DNA from: Lachnospiraceae bacterium
GTDB taxonomy: Bacteria > Bacillota_A > Clostridia > Lachnospirales > Lachnospiraceae
NCBI GenBank assembly: GCA_017416505.1
Contig: JAFQCI010000147.1
Location: 124,001 to 188,000 of the forward strand
Direction of reading: 5' to 3'
DNA length: 64,000 nt
In this document: piece by piece, positions 1 to 8,712 of the stretch
How the letters are laid out: every line of letters starts with the position of its first letter
How positions within the stretch are numbered: the first letter of the stretch is position 1
Translations under genes and position numbers: made by a program
The notes under the pieces: generated by a model
Told to the model about the DNA's origin: nothing
Database searches by the model: none
Seen by the model: the letters and a program-made list of their open reading frames with translations, nothing else

Positions 1-81
1 AGTTGTCTAAGCTGTCAGCACTTTTCTGCCGACGAACACTGTGAATTAGATTTATATGACAAAATCGTTGCCAAACTATAA
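1..81 (+). CDS. 3' end of a Cys-rich protein (partial)
   Basis: Reading from base 1, an open frame of 26 codons ends in TAA at 79-81. The visible tail holds a C-x2-C-x-H-x6-H-C cluster followed by a helix-like end (LDLYDKIVAKL). The cysteine and histidine spacing suggests a small metal-binding site. The start and most of the gene lie outside the window, so no function can be assigned. A terminator follows 15 bases later, consistent with a real gene end. The frame is open from the window edge, but the stretch is short, so confidence is moderate. Confidence 0.5.
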   Translation, partial: SCLSCQHFSADEHCELDLYDKIVAKL

Positions 82-96
82 TCGCTATTTTATAGC

Positions 97-133
97 AATA
101 AAAAATGAGGGAAATCTTCCCTCATTTTTTATT
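97..133. terminator. bidirectional rho-independent terminator
   Basis: A 17-bp perfect inverted repeat (97-113 and 117-133) with a 3-base loop. A-tracts and T-tracts flank a GAGGGAA core, so it can end transcription both from the left gene (plus) and from the membrane protein at 138-722 (minus). Confidence 0.85.
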
Positions 134-137
134 GAAT

Positions 138-722
138 TTATTGCATTTCTTCTGAAGTGCTTATTTGCTCTGAGTAATTCGTAGAAGTCTGTGGTACATC
201 TGTTATAGTTTCTTCTGTGGTTTCTTCTGTGGTTTCTTCTGTGGTTACTTCTTCTGTTGCATTTGAACTAGAATCTTCTGTTGATAACTCTTCTGAAGAA
301 TTTTCGGAATTATCTTCCTCACTCGCCAATTCTTCTGTAGTACTATCCTTAGTAGTAGTCAAATCTTCGTCAATCAGAATATCATCTTCATCCTCTGTAG
401 ACACAGGAGTAGTATCTTTTGCAGCCTCTCCACCATTCCCCTTATTTGTATTATATCCTTCGATACCTTGACTATTATACTTATCTGAGATAGGTCCATC
501 AAAACTATTGTCCGCTTCAGTTACAGTTATTTCATCCTCTAATTCAGATTCTGTATTAGAAGCCAGGTTCTCTGTATCGGACTGCACTGCTTCCTTGCCC
601 TTAAAATTATAATCCATAAGAGGAAATACAATAAATATTGCAAGGATAAGCAAATCAACAATAGCCATAGTCATAACTGATAACAATAATTTTTCTTTTT
701 TTAATTTTTTCCAAAAATCCAT
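138..722 (-). CDS. single-pass membrane protein with acidic Thr/Glu-rich tail
   Basis: About 194 residues. A short Lys-rich N-terminus (KKLKKEK) precedes one hydrophobic segment (about residues 12-35). The rest is a low-complexity tail dominated by Glu, Thr, Ser and Asp, ending in repeats of ETTE. The positive-inside rule predicts that the tail is outside the cell. I chose the second ATG because a GGGG Shine-Dalgarno sits 8 bases before it; the first ATG, two codons upstream, overlaps that site. It resembles unstructured stalks of surface proteins, but I recognise no family. It lies just downstream of pnp on the same strand. The composition argues for a coding region whose length could vary between strains. 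Confidence 0.6.
   Translation of the reverse strand: MDFWKKLKKEKLLLSVMTMAIVDLLILAIFIVFPLMDYNFKGKEAVQSDTENLASNTESELEDEITVTEADNSFDGPISDKYNSQGIEGYNTNKGNGGEAAKDTTPVSTEDEDDILIDEDLTTTKDSTTEELASEEDNSENSSEELSTEDSSSNATEEVTTEETTEETTEETITDVPQTSTNYSEQISTSEEMQ
209..244. repeat. three tandem 12-bp repeats
   Basis: The unit TTTCTTCTGTGG occurs three times in perfect register (209-220, 221-232, 233-244) and encodes four residues per copy (TTEE-type) in the acidic tail. An in-frame repeat of this kind can expand or contract by slippage without breaking the frame. Confidence 0.85.
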
Positions 723-792
723 TTTCATTTCCCCATACGACTAAAATCACAAACACTCTACTTCGAACTACAAATCAGCAAACATTTCACAA

Positions 793-2883
793 CTATTTGT
801 TTTTAACGTCCTTCAAAGCCAGACTAATCTTTCCGGAACGGTCAACATCTAATACATGAACTATTACTTCATCACCGATATTAACAACATCCTCAACTTT
901 TTCTACTCTTTCCTTACAAAGTTTAGAAATATGAATCAATCCATCTTTGTTTGGTGATAATTCTACAAATGCACCAAATGGCATAATGCGTACTACTTTT
1001 CCTTCGTAGTCTTTTCCTACTTCTATCGGGTCAACAATTGCACGAATCATCTTAATTGCTTTTTCTATGCCTTCCTGTTCGATGCAGCAAATATCAACAG
1101 CTCCATCTTCTGAAATATCGATTTTAACGCCTGTTTCTTCAATAATGGCATTAATGGTCTTTCCTTTTTGTCCAATGATTTCACCAATCTTTTCTGGGTC
1201 TACTTTAATCTGTTTAATCTTTGGAGCATATTTTCCAACAGATTCTCTTGGCTTATCAATGGCCTTAGCCATAACTTCATCTAAAATATAAGTTCTTGCT
1301 TCTTTTGTTCTGGCAATAGCTTCTTTGATAATTTCATTGGTTAATCCATGAATCTTAATATCCATCTGAATTGCAGTAATACCCTTATGTGTACCTGCAA
1401 CCTTAAAGTCCATATCTCCAAAGAAATCTTCTAATCCCTGGATATCTGTTAAAACAATGTAATCATCATCTGTATCTCCAGTTACAAGTCCGGCAGAAAT
1501 ACCTGCTACCGGTCTTTTAATTGGTACACCTGCTGCCATAAGTGACAAAGAAGATGCACATACACTGGCTTGAGAGGTAGAACCATTGGATTCCATAGTT
1601 TCTGATACCGTACGAATCGCATATGGGAATTCTTCTTTTGAAGGAAGAACAGGAACCAAAGCTCTTTCAGCTAATGCACCATGACCGATTTCACGTCTTC
1701 CAGGACCTCTTGAAACTTTAGTTTCACCAACAGAATATGCTGGGAAATTATAATGATGCATATATCTTTTTTCTGTTTCTGCTACATCCAGACCATCTAA
1801 TTTCTGGCATTCTGATAAAGGTGCTAAGGTACATACATTTAAAATCTGAGTCTGTCCTCTTGTAAACATACCAGAACCATGAACTCTAGGTAAAATATCT
1901 ACTTCCGCTGCCAAAGGACGAATTTCATTGATGGCTCTTCCATCTGGACGCTTATGGTCAACTAAAATCATCTTACGCACAGTTTTCTTTTCATATTGAT
2001 AAATCGCTTCACCTAAAATCGCAAGCCATTCTTCATTATCAGCAAACGCTTCTCTTAATTTTTCATCAATTGCCTTAATATTTTCTTCACGAACTTGTTT
2101 TTCATCCGTAAATACTGCTGCTTCCATTTCTTCTGGAGGAACGATTTCTTTTATTGCTTTAAATAATTCTTCCGGTACGGAACAACTTTCATAAGAATGT
2201 TTTTCTTTTCCGCATTCTGCAACAATTTTCTCAATAAAAGCAATAACCTGTTGATTTACTTCATGTGCCTTAAAGATTGCCTCTAACATCTTATCTTCTG
2301 GAATTTCATTCGCTCCAGCTTCAATCATAATTACCTTTTCTTTTGTAGATGCAACTGTAAGCTGTAAATCAGATACTGCCTTTTGAGCTGCATTTGGATT
2401 GAATACAAATTCCCCATCTACTAAACCTACCTGAGTGGTAGAAGTTGGACCATCAAATGGAATGTCTGAAATTGCTGTTGCAATGGCAGAACCAAGCATT
2501 GCAGTTAATTCCGGTGCGCAATCCGGGTCTACTGCCATAACTAAGTTATTCAAAGTTACATCATTTCTATAATCCTTAGGGAACAATGGACGCATTGGTC
2601 TATCGATAACACGGGAAGTTAAAATCGCATTTTCAGATGCTTTTCCTTCTCTTTTATTAAATCCTCCTGGGATTTTTCCTACTGCATATAATTTTTCTTC
2701 ATATTCTACACTTAATGGGAAGAAATCAATTCCTTCTCTTGGCTTGTCTGAAGCAGTCGCTGTAGATAATACCACAGTTTCACCATAATGCATTAAAGCC
2801 GCTCCATTCGCCTGTGCTGCTACTCTTCCAATATCAACACGTAAAGTTCTTCCAGCAAGTTCCATTGTAAAACTTTTGTACAT
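793..2883 (-). CDS. pnp: polyribonucleotide nucleotidyltransferase (PNPase)
   Basis: A 696-residue PNPase, the usual length. It degrades RNA phosphorolytically from the 3' end in the cytoplasm and forms trimers. The order is first RNase PH domain (about 10-145), helical linker, second RNase PH domain with the phosphate-site motifs RGPGRREIGHG and SNGSTSQAS, then a KH domain (IIGQKGKTI) and a C-terminal S1 domain (FGAFVEL..DGLIHISKL). An AAGGAG site precedes the ATG. An extended -10 (TGG-TATAAT, minus strand, 2923-2931) overlaps the stop of the upstream CPBP gene and is a plausible own promoter. With RNase Y further along the window it belongs to the RNA-turnover machinery. Identification is firm. 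Confidence 0.98.
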   Translation of the reverse strand: MYKSFTMELAGRTLRVDIGRVAAQANGAALMHYGETVVLSTATASDKPREGIDFFPLSVEYEEKLYAVGKIPGGFNKREGKASENAILTSRVIDRPMRPLFPKDYRNDVTLNNLVMAVDPDCAPELTAMLGSAIATAISDIPFDGPTSTTQVGLVDGEFVFNPNAAQKAVSDLQLTVASTKEKVIMIEAGANEIPEDKMLEAIFKAHEVNQQVIAFIEKIVAECGKEKHSYESCSVPEELFKAIKEIVPPEEMEAAVFTDEKQVREENIKAIDEKLREAFADNEEWLAILGEAIYQYEKKTVRKMILVDHKRPDGRAINEIRPLAAEVDILPRVHGSGMFTRGQTQILNVCTLAPLSECQKLDGLDVAETEKRYMHHYNFPAYSVGETKVSRGPGRREIGHGALAERALVPVLPSKEEFPYAIRTVSETMESNGSTSQASVCASSLSLMAAGVPIKRPVAGISAGLVTGDTDDDYIVLTDIQGLEDFFGDMDFKVAGTHKGITAIQMDIKIHGLTNEIIKEAIARTKEARTYILDEVMAKAIDKPRESVGKYAPKIKQIKVDPEKIGEIIGQKGKTINAIIEETGVKIDISEDGAVDICCIEQEGIEKAIKMIRAIVDPIEVGKDYEGKVVRIMPFGAFVELSPNKDGLIHISKLCKERVEKVEDVVNIGDEVIVHVLDVDRSGKISLALKDVKNK

Positions 2884-2923
2884 ATCTTATTCTCCTTTTC
2901 ACCTGCAATTCTCATAACTTTTA

Positions 2924-4204
2924 TTATACCATTATCCATTTAGAATTTCTACTATTTTTTTCAAAGACAATGATAATAGCTATTACTAGCACTGCCGTAA
3001 CGGCCAAACCTCCTTCTGCCCCAAATGTGCCTCCATTGATGATATTAGCTTTTTCCTCACCTAACACAAACAATGGTTCCCCCATATTATTTCCACTTAC
3101 TTCAAAACCAAATATATTACCCTGTAAAAAATTCCATATGGTGTGAATTGCACAAGCTCCTGCAATTCCATCATCCGCCATGGCGTAAAGTGAAGCAAAT
3201 ATACCAAACAGAATGATATTAATAATAGCTAACAGAGTCACACCTGCATTCAGCATATGAAACAATCCAAAGATAACTGAATTTACAATGACTGCAGTCC
3301 AGAATTTTTCCCTTACAGATAATCTTGACATCAGGTATCCTCGAAACATTACTTCTTCATTCATTCCTTGCAGAATAAACCCTCCAAAGAACAACAAACA
3401 GCTTCCAAAAGAAAACTTAGGATTGATTCCGCCAAATTCAATGCTGCCACTTCCTAAATTTAAAAGTACTACAGTTCCAAATAATAAAAGTCCTACGCCC
3501 AATCCCTTGAAATATTTCGAAAGAAAATTTTCGGAAGAAAATCCCAAAGAGCGATAACTTCTTTTTTCTGCAAAATGTCCCCAAAGCAAAAAGGTCAATG
3601 TGGCAAAAATCGTAGAATACAAAGCAACCAGATAAAAAGAAGCTGGCAATTTACTCATTAATTTCATAGTTTTTTCATAAACAGAATCTATATAGCTTTG
3701 CATAATCTCTTTCATAGATTCTCCTTCAAATAAAGAAAGTTCCTCTTTTCCATCATTTGATATGGATAAGGAGCCTTGATTTATCTGATTTAATATTTCC
3801 TCTTCTGCGTTGTCCTCCCAATTATCAATTTCTCCTGAAGATTCAATATCTGCATCCAGCCATTCTAAAAAGGCCTCTAGCTTTGCCATGCTCTCTGCAT
3901 TTGTTCCATAAGCACTATAAGATTCCACATCATAAGAGGGATAAGCAGAATTCCCTTCCCCTGTCCCTGTTGTCCCTTCTATGGTAATAGAAGAAATTGG
4001 ATTCAAAGAAGATAAATCCATCTCCTTGATAATAAAAGACACCAAAGAAACCATCTGTAAAATCGTCGGAATTACATTTCCTACTATAAACAACACAAAA
4101 AATATAATCACTCCAACGACAGCATTCTTACTTCCTCTCGCTTCTTCACTCCCCTCCATCCATTCCGGAATCTCCATATCAAACATTTCCTGCATTTTAC
4201 TCAT
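2924..4204 (-). CDS. CPBP-family intramembrane metalloprotease
   Basis: A 426-residue membrane protein. The C-terminal half carries the three CPBP (Abi/CAAX protease-like) motifs: EEVMFRGYL (glutamates and arginine), FGLFH and HTIWN, whose Glu and His residues bind the metal within the membrane. An N-terminal hydrophobic segment (about residues 30-60) and a long acidic, presumably extracytoplasmic insert (about 65-185) precede the protease core. I moved the start 17 codons inside the longest frame: the ATG at 4204 has GGGGAGG at good spacing, whereas the longer frame begins inside the terminator hairpin of the upstream gene. Members process membrane peptides or protect against bacteriocins; no substrate can be inferred here. 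Confidence 0.88.
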   Translation of the reverse strand: MSKMQEMFDMEIPEWMEGSEEARGSKNAVVGVIIFFVLFIVGNVIPTILQMVSLVSFIIKEMDLSSLNPISSITIEGTTGTGEGNSAYPSYDVESYSAYGTNAESMAKLEAFLEWLDADIESSGEIDNWEDNAEEEILNQINQGSLSISNDGKEELSLFEGESMKEIMQSYIDSVYEKTMKLMSKLPASFYLVALYSTIFATLTFLLWGHFAEKRSYRSLGFSSENFLSKYFKGLGVGLLLFGTVVLLNLGSGSIEFGGINPKFSFGSCLLFFGGFILQGMNEEVMFRGYLMSRLSVREKFWTAVIVNSVIFGLFHMLNAGVTLLAIINIILFGIFASLYAMADDGIAGACAIHTIWNFLQGNIFGFEVSGNNMGEPLFVLGEEKANIINGGTFGAEGGLAVTAVLVIAIIIVFEKNSRNSKWIMV

Positions 4205-4230
4205 TTCATTCCTCCCCTTTTCTTGATAGA

Positions 4231-4263
4231 AAACTACCTTGCAGACACACTGCAAGGTAGTTT
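4231..4263 (-). terminator. rho-independent terminator after the EAL-domain gene
   Basis: A perfect 14-bp stem (4231-4244 with 4250-4263) with a 5-base loop, followed on the minus strand by a TTTTCT run. It lies between the EAL-domain gene and the CPBP gene. Confidence 0.8.
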
Positions 4264-4336
4264 ATAAGCCTCAATGATTCACTCATAAAAAAGAACCACA
4301 TAAAACCCTTTATCAAATTTACCTAAAACCAAAGCC

Positions 4337-6052
4337 TTAGTCCAGTTTATCATAACGTAACCGGTATTCTAAAAATTCATCCACTGGTAATGGTTTCGAA
4401 AAGAAATATCCTTGTACCAAATCGCAACTGCTTTGTTTCAAGAAATCCAACTGTTCCTGAGTTTCTACACCTTCTGCAATTACCTTTAAATCAAGATCCT
4501 TTACCATAGCTACGGAATGCTGCACGATCTTCTTTCCTTTTTCTGTAGATAATACTTCATCCAGGAAGCCTTTGTCCAGTTTTACTACATCCACTGGCAC
4601 ATTTTTTAGCATATTCAAAGAAGAATATCCAGAACCAAAGTCATCCATATTCAGCAAAAATCCATATCTTTGTAATTCATACAACACCTTATACAAAGAA
4701 TCCGCATCATCCAAAAACAAACTTTCAGTAAGCTCCAGTTCCAAAAAACGTGGTTCAATATCATACTTCCTGGTTAACCCTACTACTTTTTCCACCAGAT
4801 TAGAATTGTAAATATGATATCTGGATATATTAATTGACAATGGAATCGGAGAATAACCTTGATTCATCCAATCTCTTAATGTTTTACAAGTCTGTTCCCA
4901 AACATACTCATCCAGCTTTAAAATAAATCCGTTCTTTTCAAACAAGGGAATAAAAATAGATGGCTGAATCATTCCTTTGGTAGGATGTTTCCAGCGAACC
5001 AAAGCCTCCGCACCTACTACCCTTTTTGTCTGAATATCATGTTTCGGCTGTAAGTAAACTACAAACTGCCCATCTCTTAAAGCACTTCGCATTTCACCTT
5101 CAATTTCTCTGTCCCGCATCATCTGCACACGGTACATATCATTAAAAAATGCATAGTTTTGAAGTTTACTTCCCTTAATCTGTTTTCTTGCAATAGAAGA
5201 ACGGTCATACATTAAATTCGTAGGAAGGCTTGTATCATCCACCAATAAAATACCAAAAAAAACTTCAACTTCGTATTTCTTTTGATGATTCTGGATTAAA
5301 ACGGTTAATTTGTTAATCCAGCGGATTACCTCATCTTCATCCTGGTAACCCATCATCATGGCAAATACATCGGAATGCATTCTTCCGTATATTACATTTG
5401 GTTCAGCCTTAATTCGTATAATATCTGCAATAAACTTGATTAGACGGTCTCCTTCTAAATTTCCGTACATATCATTAATAATCTTTAACTGGTCAATATC
5501 CAAAGAAATCATAGCATAATGTGGATATTCGTCTCTTCGAAGCATTTTATTACACTCACGATAAAACTTATCCATGTTATAAATTGCTGTCATGGAATCA
5601 TATTCTGCCCGATACTTTAAAGTTTCATATGCTTTCATATATTCATCCACATTATTAATGGTACCTACTACCTTTTTAATACTGCATTCGTCATCATCGT
5701 TATAAACATTGGTAAGCATCCACTTACACCAGGCATATTCACCAGTAATCTTATGTTTCATACGAACTGTAACTTCAACATTGGATTTTCCTGTCCTATA
5801 TTCATCTCGAAACGCATGGAATTTTGATATATCTTCAGAATGAATAATAGAATCTTCCATCACAATATCCAAAATATCTCTGCCTCGATATTCTTCAATA
5901 TAATCCTCTAAAAACTTCTTCGACACATACCGGATATTGGTCTTTGCGTTCCATTCAAACATAATGGTATTTGTACACCCCAATAATATCTTATAATTAT
6001 CCTTATCCACATAGTCCTCATCATTATAATCAAGATAAATGCACTCTTCCAT
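4337..6052 (-). CDS. PAS-GGDEF-EAL protein, predicted c-di-GMP phosphodiesterase
   Basis: 571 residues. A PAS-like sensor segment (about 20-140) leads into a GGDEF fold (about 155-300) and an EAL domain (about 310-565). The diguanylate cyclase signature is destroyed: the expected GGDEF reads RMHSD. The EAL domain looks catalytic, with EAL in GAEALVRW, the metal residues in SINISRYH, ELTESLF and MDDFGSGYSSL, the lysine in VKLDKGF and the glutamate in IAEGVE. The sequence predicts c-di-GMP hydrolysis, with the broken GGDEF possibly acting as a GTP-sensing regulator, as known for some homologues. It is soluble (no membrane segment) and monocistronic, with its own promoter at 6091-6119 and terminator at 4231-4263. 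An NTP-binding role other than regulation cannot be excluded. Confidence 0.93.
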   Translation of the reverse strand: MEECIYLDYNDEDYVDKDNYKILLGCTNTIMFEWNAKTNIRYVSKKFLEDYIEEYRGRDILDIVMEDSIIHSEDISKFHAFRDEYRTGKSNVEVTVRMKHKITGEYAWCKWMLTNVYNDDDECSIKKVVGTINNVDEYMKAYETLKYRAEYDSMTAIYNMDKFYRECNKMLRRDEYPHYAMISLDIDQLKIINDMYGNLEGDRLIKFIADIIRIKAEPNVIYGRMHSDVFAMMMGYQDEDEVIRWINKLTVLIQNHQKKYEVEVFFGILLVDDTSLPTNLMYDRSSIARKQIKGSKLQNYAFFNDMYRVQMMRDREIEGEMRSALRDGQFVVYLQPKHDIQTKRVVGAEALVRWKHPTKGMIQPSIFIPLFEKNGFILKLDEYVWEQTCKTLRDWMNQGYSPIPLSINISRYHIYNSNLVEKVVGLTRKYDIEPRFLELELTESLFLDDADSLYKVLYELQRYGFLLNMDDFGSGYSSLNMLKNVPVDVVKLDKGFLDEVLSTEKGKKIVQHSVAMVKDLDLKVIAEGVETQEQLDFLKQSSCDLVQGYFFSKPLPVDEFLEYRLRYDKLD

Positions 6053-6090
6053 AGGAATCTCCCTTTTCTTTTCTAACAGATATAATAGTA

Positions 6091-6119
6091 ATTATATCAT
6101 AACTACCATCTATTATCAA
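6091..6119 (-). promoter_or_regulatory. sigma-A-type promoter of the EAL-domain gene
   Basis: On the minus strand TTGATA (6114-6119), a 17-bp spacer and TATAAT (6091-6096) lie about 40 bases before the start codon. Confidence 0.75.
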
Positions 6120-6216
6120 ACAAAAAAACCACGAAAAAACAACCAAATCATTGCTTTTATCTACTACATCATTCACAATTTTATAAGCTCAGACTCTGAA
6201 CAATAACCTCATTTTC

Positions 6217-7347
6217 CTACGATTCGTTAATGTAAATTCTCTTTACTCTTCTTGTAAAACGACAGGATAATTCATAATTAAAACTGCCGGAAAGATTCCC
6301 TACCTCTTCCATTGTAATTTGCGCCTCGCCATCTCTGCCAATTAAAGTTACCTCATCTTCTACTTTCACATCTTCGATATGCGAAACATCTACCATCATC
6401 TGGTCCATACAAACTCTTCCTATAATCGGAGCATACTGACCTTTAATAATCACTCTTCCCACGGAAGACAAACTTCTAGGATATCCATCTGCGTAACCAA
6501 AGGTCAAGGTGGCAACCTTCATTCTTTCCTTCGCAACAAAGGTAGCTCCGTAGCTGATTCCACTTCCCTTTTCTACAAAATGAACATTTCCCACATGTGC
6601 CTTTAGGGTGAAAGCAGGTTCTAAATATAACTTACTTTTATCTACTTCTTCCGAAGGATACATACCATAGGTAATGATTCCTGAACGAACCATATCATAT
6701 CTGTGATGGTCAAATTCCATAATTCCTGCACTGTTACAAGTATGTTTTAATGGAATCTTAATTCCTTCTTTTTCCAGTTCCATAACAAACTCATCAAATC
6801 GTTTCATCTGCAAATAGGTATATTCTTTGTCTTCCATGTCAGCACAGGAAAAATGGGTGAAAAGACCTTCTAATTCTACCATAGGAAGTGCCTTCATCTT
6901 CTTTACCAGTTCCACATCTTCTCTGGTTGTTTTAAGACCAATTCTTGACATACCGGTATCCAGGGCGATATGTATTTTTCCTATTTTCTTTAATCTTTCG
7001 CATTCCTTCGAAAATGCACAGGCAGTTTCCATAGAATAAATTGTCTGGGCAATGTCATTTTTTATCAATACCTCGTATTCCGAAGGAGAGGAATATCCCA
7101 AAATCAAAATAGGTAGCTTAATCCCTGCCTCTCTTAATTCCAACGCTTCTTCTACATCCGCAACACCAAAATAATCTACAATGGATTCTAATTTTTTACA
7201 AACTTCTACTGCACCATGACCATAGCCATCTGCCTTTACCACTGCCATAACCTTTGTTTCTTTTGGAACAAGCTGTTTTACCCGCAACATATTATTACGA
7301 ATTTTATCCAAATCAATGATTGCAAAACTTCTACTATATTCTGTCAT
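6217..7347 (-). CDS. alr: alanine racemase
   Basis: 376 residues, the normal length for this PLP enzyme, which interconverts L- and D-alanine for peptidoglycan. The PLP lysine lies in AVVKADGYGHG (about residues 36-46). The second catalytic base is the tyrosine in GISYGATF, and CMDQMMVDVS is the conserved C-terminal substrate-site segment. The ATG start has a weak GAGG site about 12 bases upstream. It stands between the DUF4129-like gene and the EAL-domain gene on the same strand. I see no clear terminator after it. Function is firm. Confidence 0.97.
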   Translation of the reverse strand: MTEYSRSFAIIDLDKIRNNMLRVKQLVPKETKVMAVVKADGYGHGAVEVCKKLESIVDYFGVADVEEALELREAGIKLPILILGYSSPSEYEVLIKNDIAQTIYSMETACAFSKECERLKKIGKIHIALDTGMSRIGLKTTREDVELVKKMKALPMVELEGLFTHFSCADMEDKEYTYLQMKRFDEFVMELEKEGIKIPLKHTCNSAGIMEFDHHRYDMVRSGIITYGMYPSEEVDKSKLYLEPAFTLKAHVGNVHFVEKGSGISYGATFVAKERMKVATLTFGYADGYPRSLSSVGRVIIKGQYAPIIGRVCMDQMMVDVSHIEDVKVEDEVTLIGRDGEAQITMEEVGNLSGSFNYELSCRFTRRVKRIYINES

Positions 7348-7464
7348 TTTTTTGTACCAACCTCAAGCGAAACTGCTTGCACATCATTTCCTTTCTCATT
7401 TTTTCACCAGAATCATTCTTTTATCTATCCTTCACCACAATTTTAAAATGCCTTATTGGGCAAA

Positions 7465-8712
7465 TTATTTTGGTATGCTTGCTTTCATCTTCATTACCTT
7501 TTCTTTTGTTTGCTCATCCTTACCATATCTTGCCTCTTCATAACAACTTGTCATTTCCTTCATCTTATCCTTCGTCTGGCTTTCCACCAACTCTTTAAGT
7601 TCTTCCGGAGTCAGATAATCTTTTAAGGCAATTACCTGTTTTTTCTCATAAAGCTTCATTCTCTTATAATATAATTTTCTGATTTTTTCTGAATTGCTTA
7701 GGGTAAATCTTGAAAACAAAGAACCTTTCTCTCTTTCCCTTTTCATAATTTTAACCCTTTTTTCTTTTTTTATTTCTTCCACTTCATCAGAATCCATTAA
7801 ATTTTTATTCATATACTTTTTGAAAAATTCAAAAATGGCATAAATTAGCAATAAAACACAGGCAACAATCGCCACCACACAAAGAACATTAAATACTATT
7901 TCTAATATTTTTAACAACATTTCATTCTTTGGCATCTGGTCTTCAAATCCCTCACCAAAAAAATTCTGCTGCTGACTTTGTTCCGTAGTGCTTACCTCTG
8001 CTTCCTCTTTCACCGGAACTTCCGCCAGACTAGAAAACAATTTCTGTAGCAATCCAAAGAAAAAAGCTCCAATAGCATCTGTTAAATTTTCAGGTTTTGC
8101 TAAAATCACAATAATGATAAGCAAAACCAATACTCCTGTCAAGATAGATAAATACATATTATGAATCAGGTTTATTTTCTGATATGGAAAATGTTTTATT
8201 TCGTTTTGATTTTTCAAAAACTTGCTGTAATTATTAGAATATTCTGCTGCAAGATGGAGCAGGTAATATAAAATCCCCATTCCGCACACAAGATAATAAT
8301 ATTCTTTTGTAACATTCTGTCCATAAATTCCCATAATTAAAAATACCACCATAAATCCTAATGGCATTTCTTTATAAGGTTTTGCACCTTCCTTTTTCCA
8401 AAAATAAAGGGACTGCAATAACTGAACCACCCAGAATACCACATACAGAACCGTACAAAAACCATCCAGATTCATCAAAAATAAAAGTGCCAATACCATG
8501 ACATGAAGTCCTATAAATGCCAAAAGATGTTTTATGTATTTCCGAAACAGATAGACCAAAACCACCATAGGAAGCAATTTTATTCCTTCCAGATATGGCA
8601 CCATGTGGTCGGGATAATATACATTCTGGAACGTTAAAAACAACAAATAATAAAACAAAACTTCCATTATGACATAAGATATTTCATGTAGGCAATCTAA
8701 CTTCTTAGTCAT
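7465..8712 (-). CDS. polytopic membrane protein with DUF4129-like C-terminus
   Basis: 415 residues. About eight hydrophobic segments occupy residues 10-210 and one more lies near residue 285. The cytoplasmic end (about 300-415) contains LTPEELKELVE and YEEARYG, typical of DUF4129 tails. It is the third gene of a MoxR/DUF58 operon and overlaps the DUF58 gene by 8 bases (ATGACTAA), so translation is probably coupled. In many bacteria this position is held by a transglutaminase-DUF4129 protein; here I see no transglutaminase Cys-His-Asp core. A short loop rich in Glu and Gln (about 245-270) separates the two halves. The exact role is unknown; a cell-envelope function is the usual suggestion for such operons. 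Confidence 0.75.
   Translation of the reverse strand: MTKKLDCLHEISYVIMEVLFYYLLFLTFQNVYYPDHMVPYLEGIKLLPMVVLVYLFRKYIKHLLAFIGLHVMVLALLFLMNLDGFCTVLYVVFWVVQLLQSLYFWKKEGAKPYKEMPLGFMVVFLIMGIYGQNVTKEYYYLVCGMGILYYLLHLAAEYSNNYSKFLKNQNEIKHFPYQKINLIHNMYLSILTGVLVLLIIIVILAKPENLTDAIGAFFFGLLQKLFSSLAEVPVKEEAEVSTTEQSQQQNFFGEGFEDQMPKNEMLLKILEIVFNVLCVVAIVACVLLLIYAIFEFFKKYMNKNLMDSDEVEEIKKEKRVKIMKREREKGSLFSRFTLSNSEKIRKLYYKRMKLYEKKQVIALKDYLTPEELKELVESQTKDKMKEMTSCYEEARYGKDEQTKEKVMKMKASIPK

Noticed and set aside
209..244. Tandem 12-bp repeats as CRISPR or regulatory array
   Set aside because: No spacers; the repeats are in frame and encode TTEE units of the membrane protein tail.
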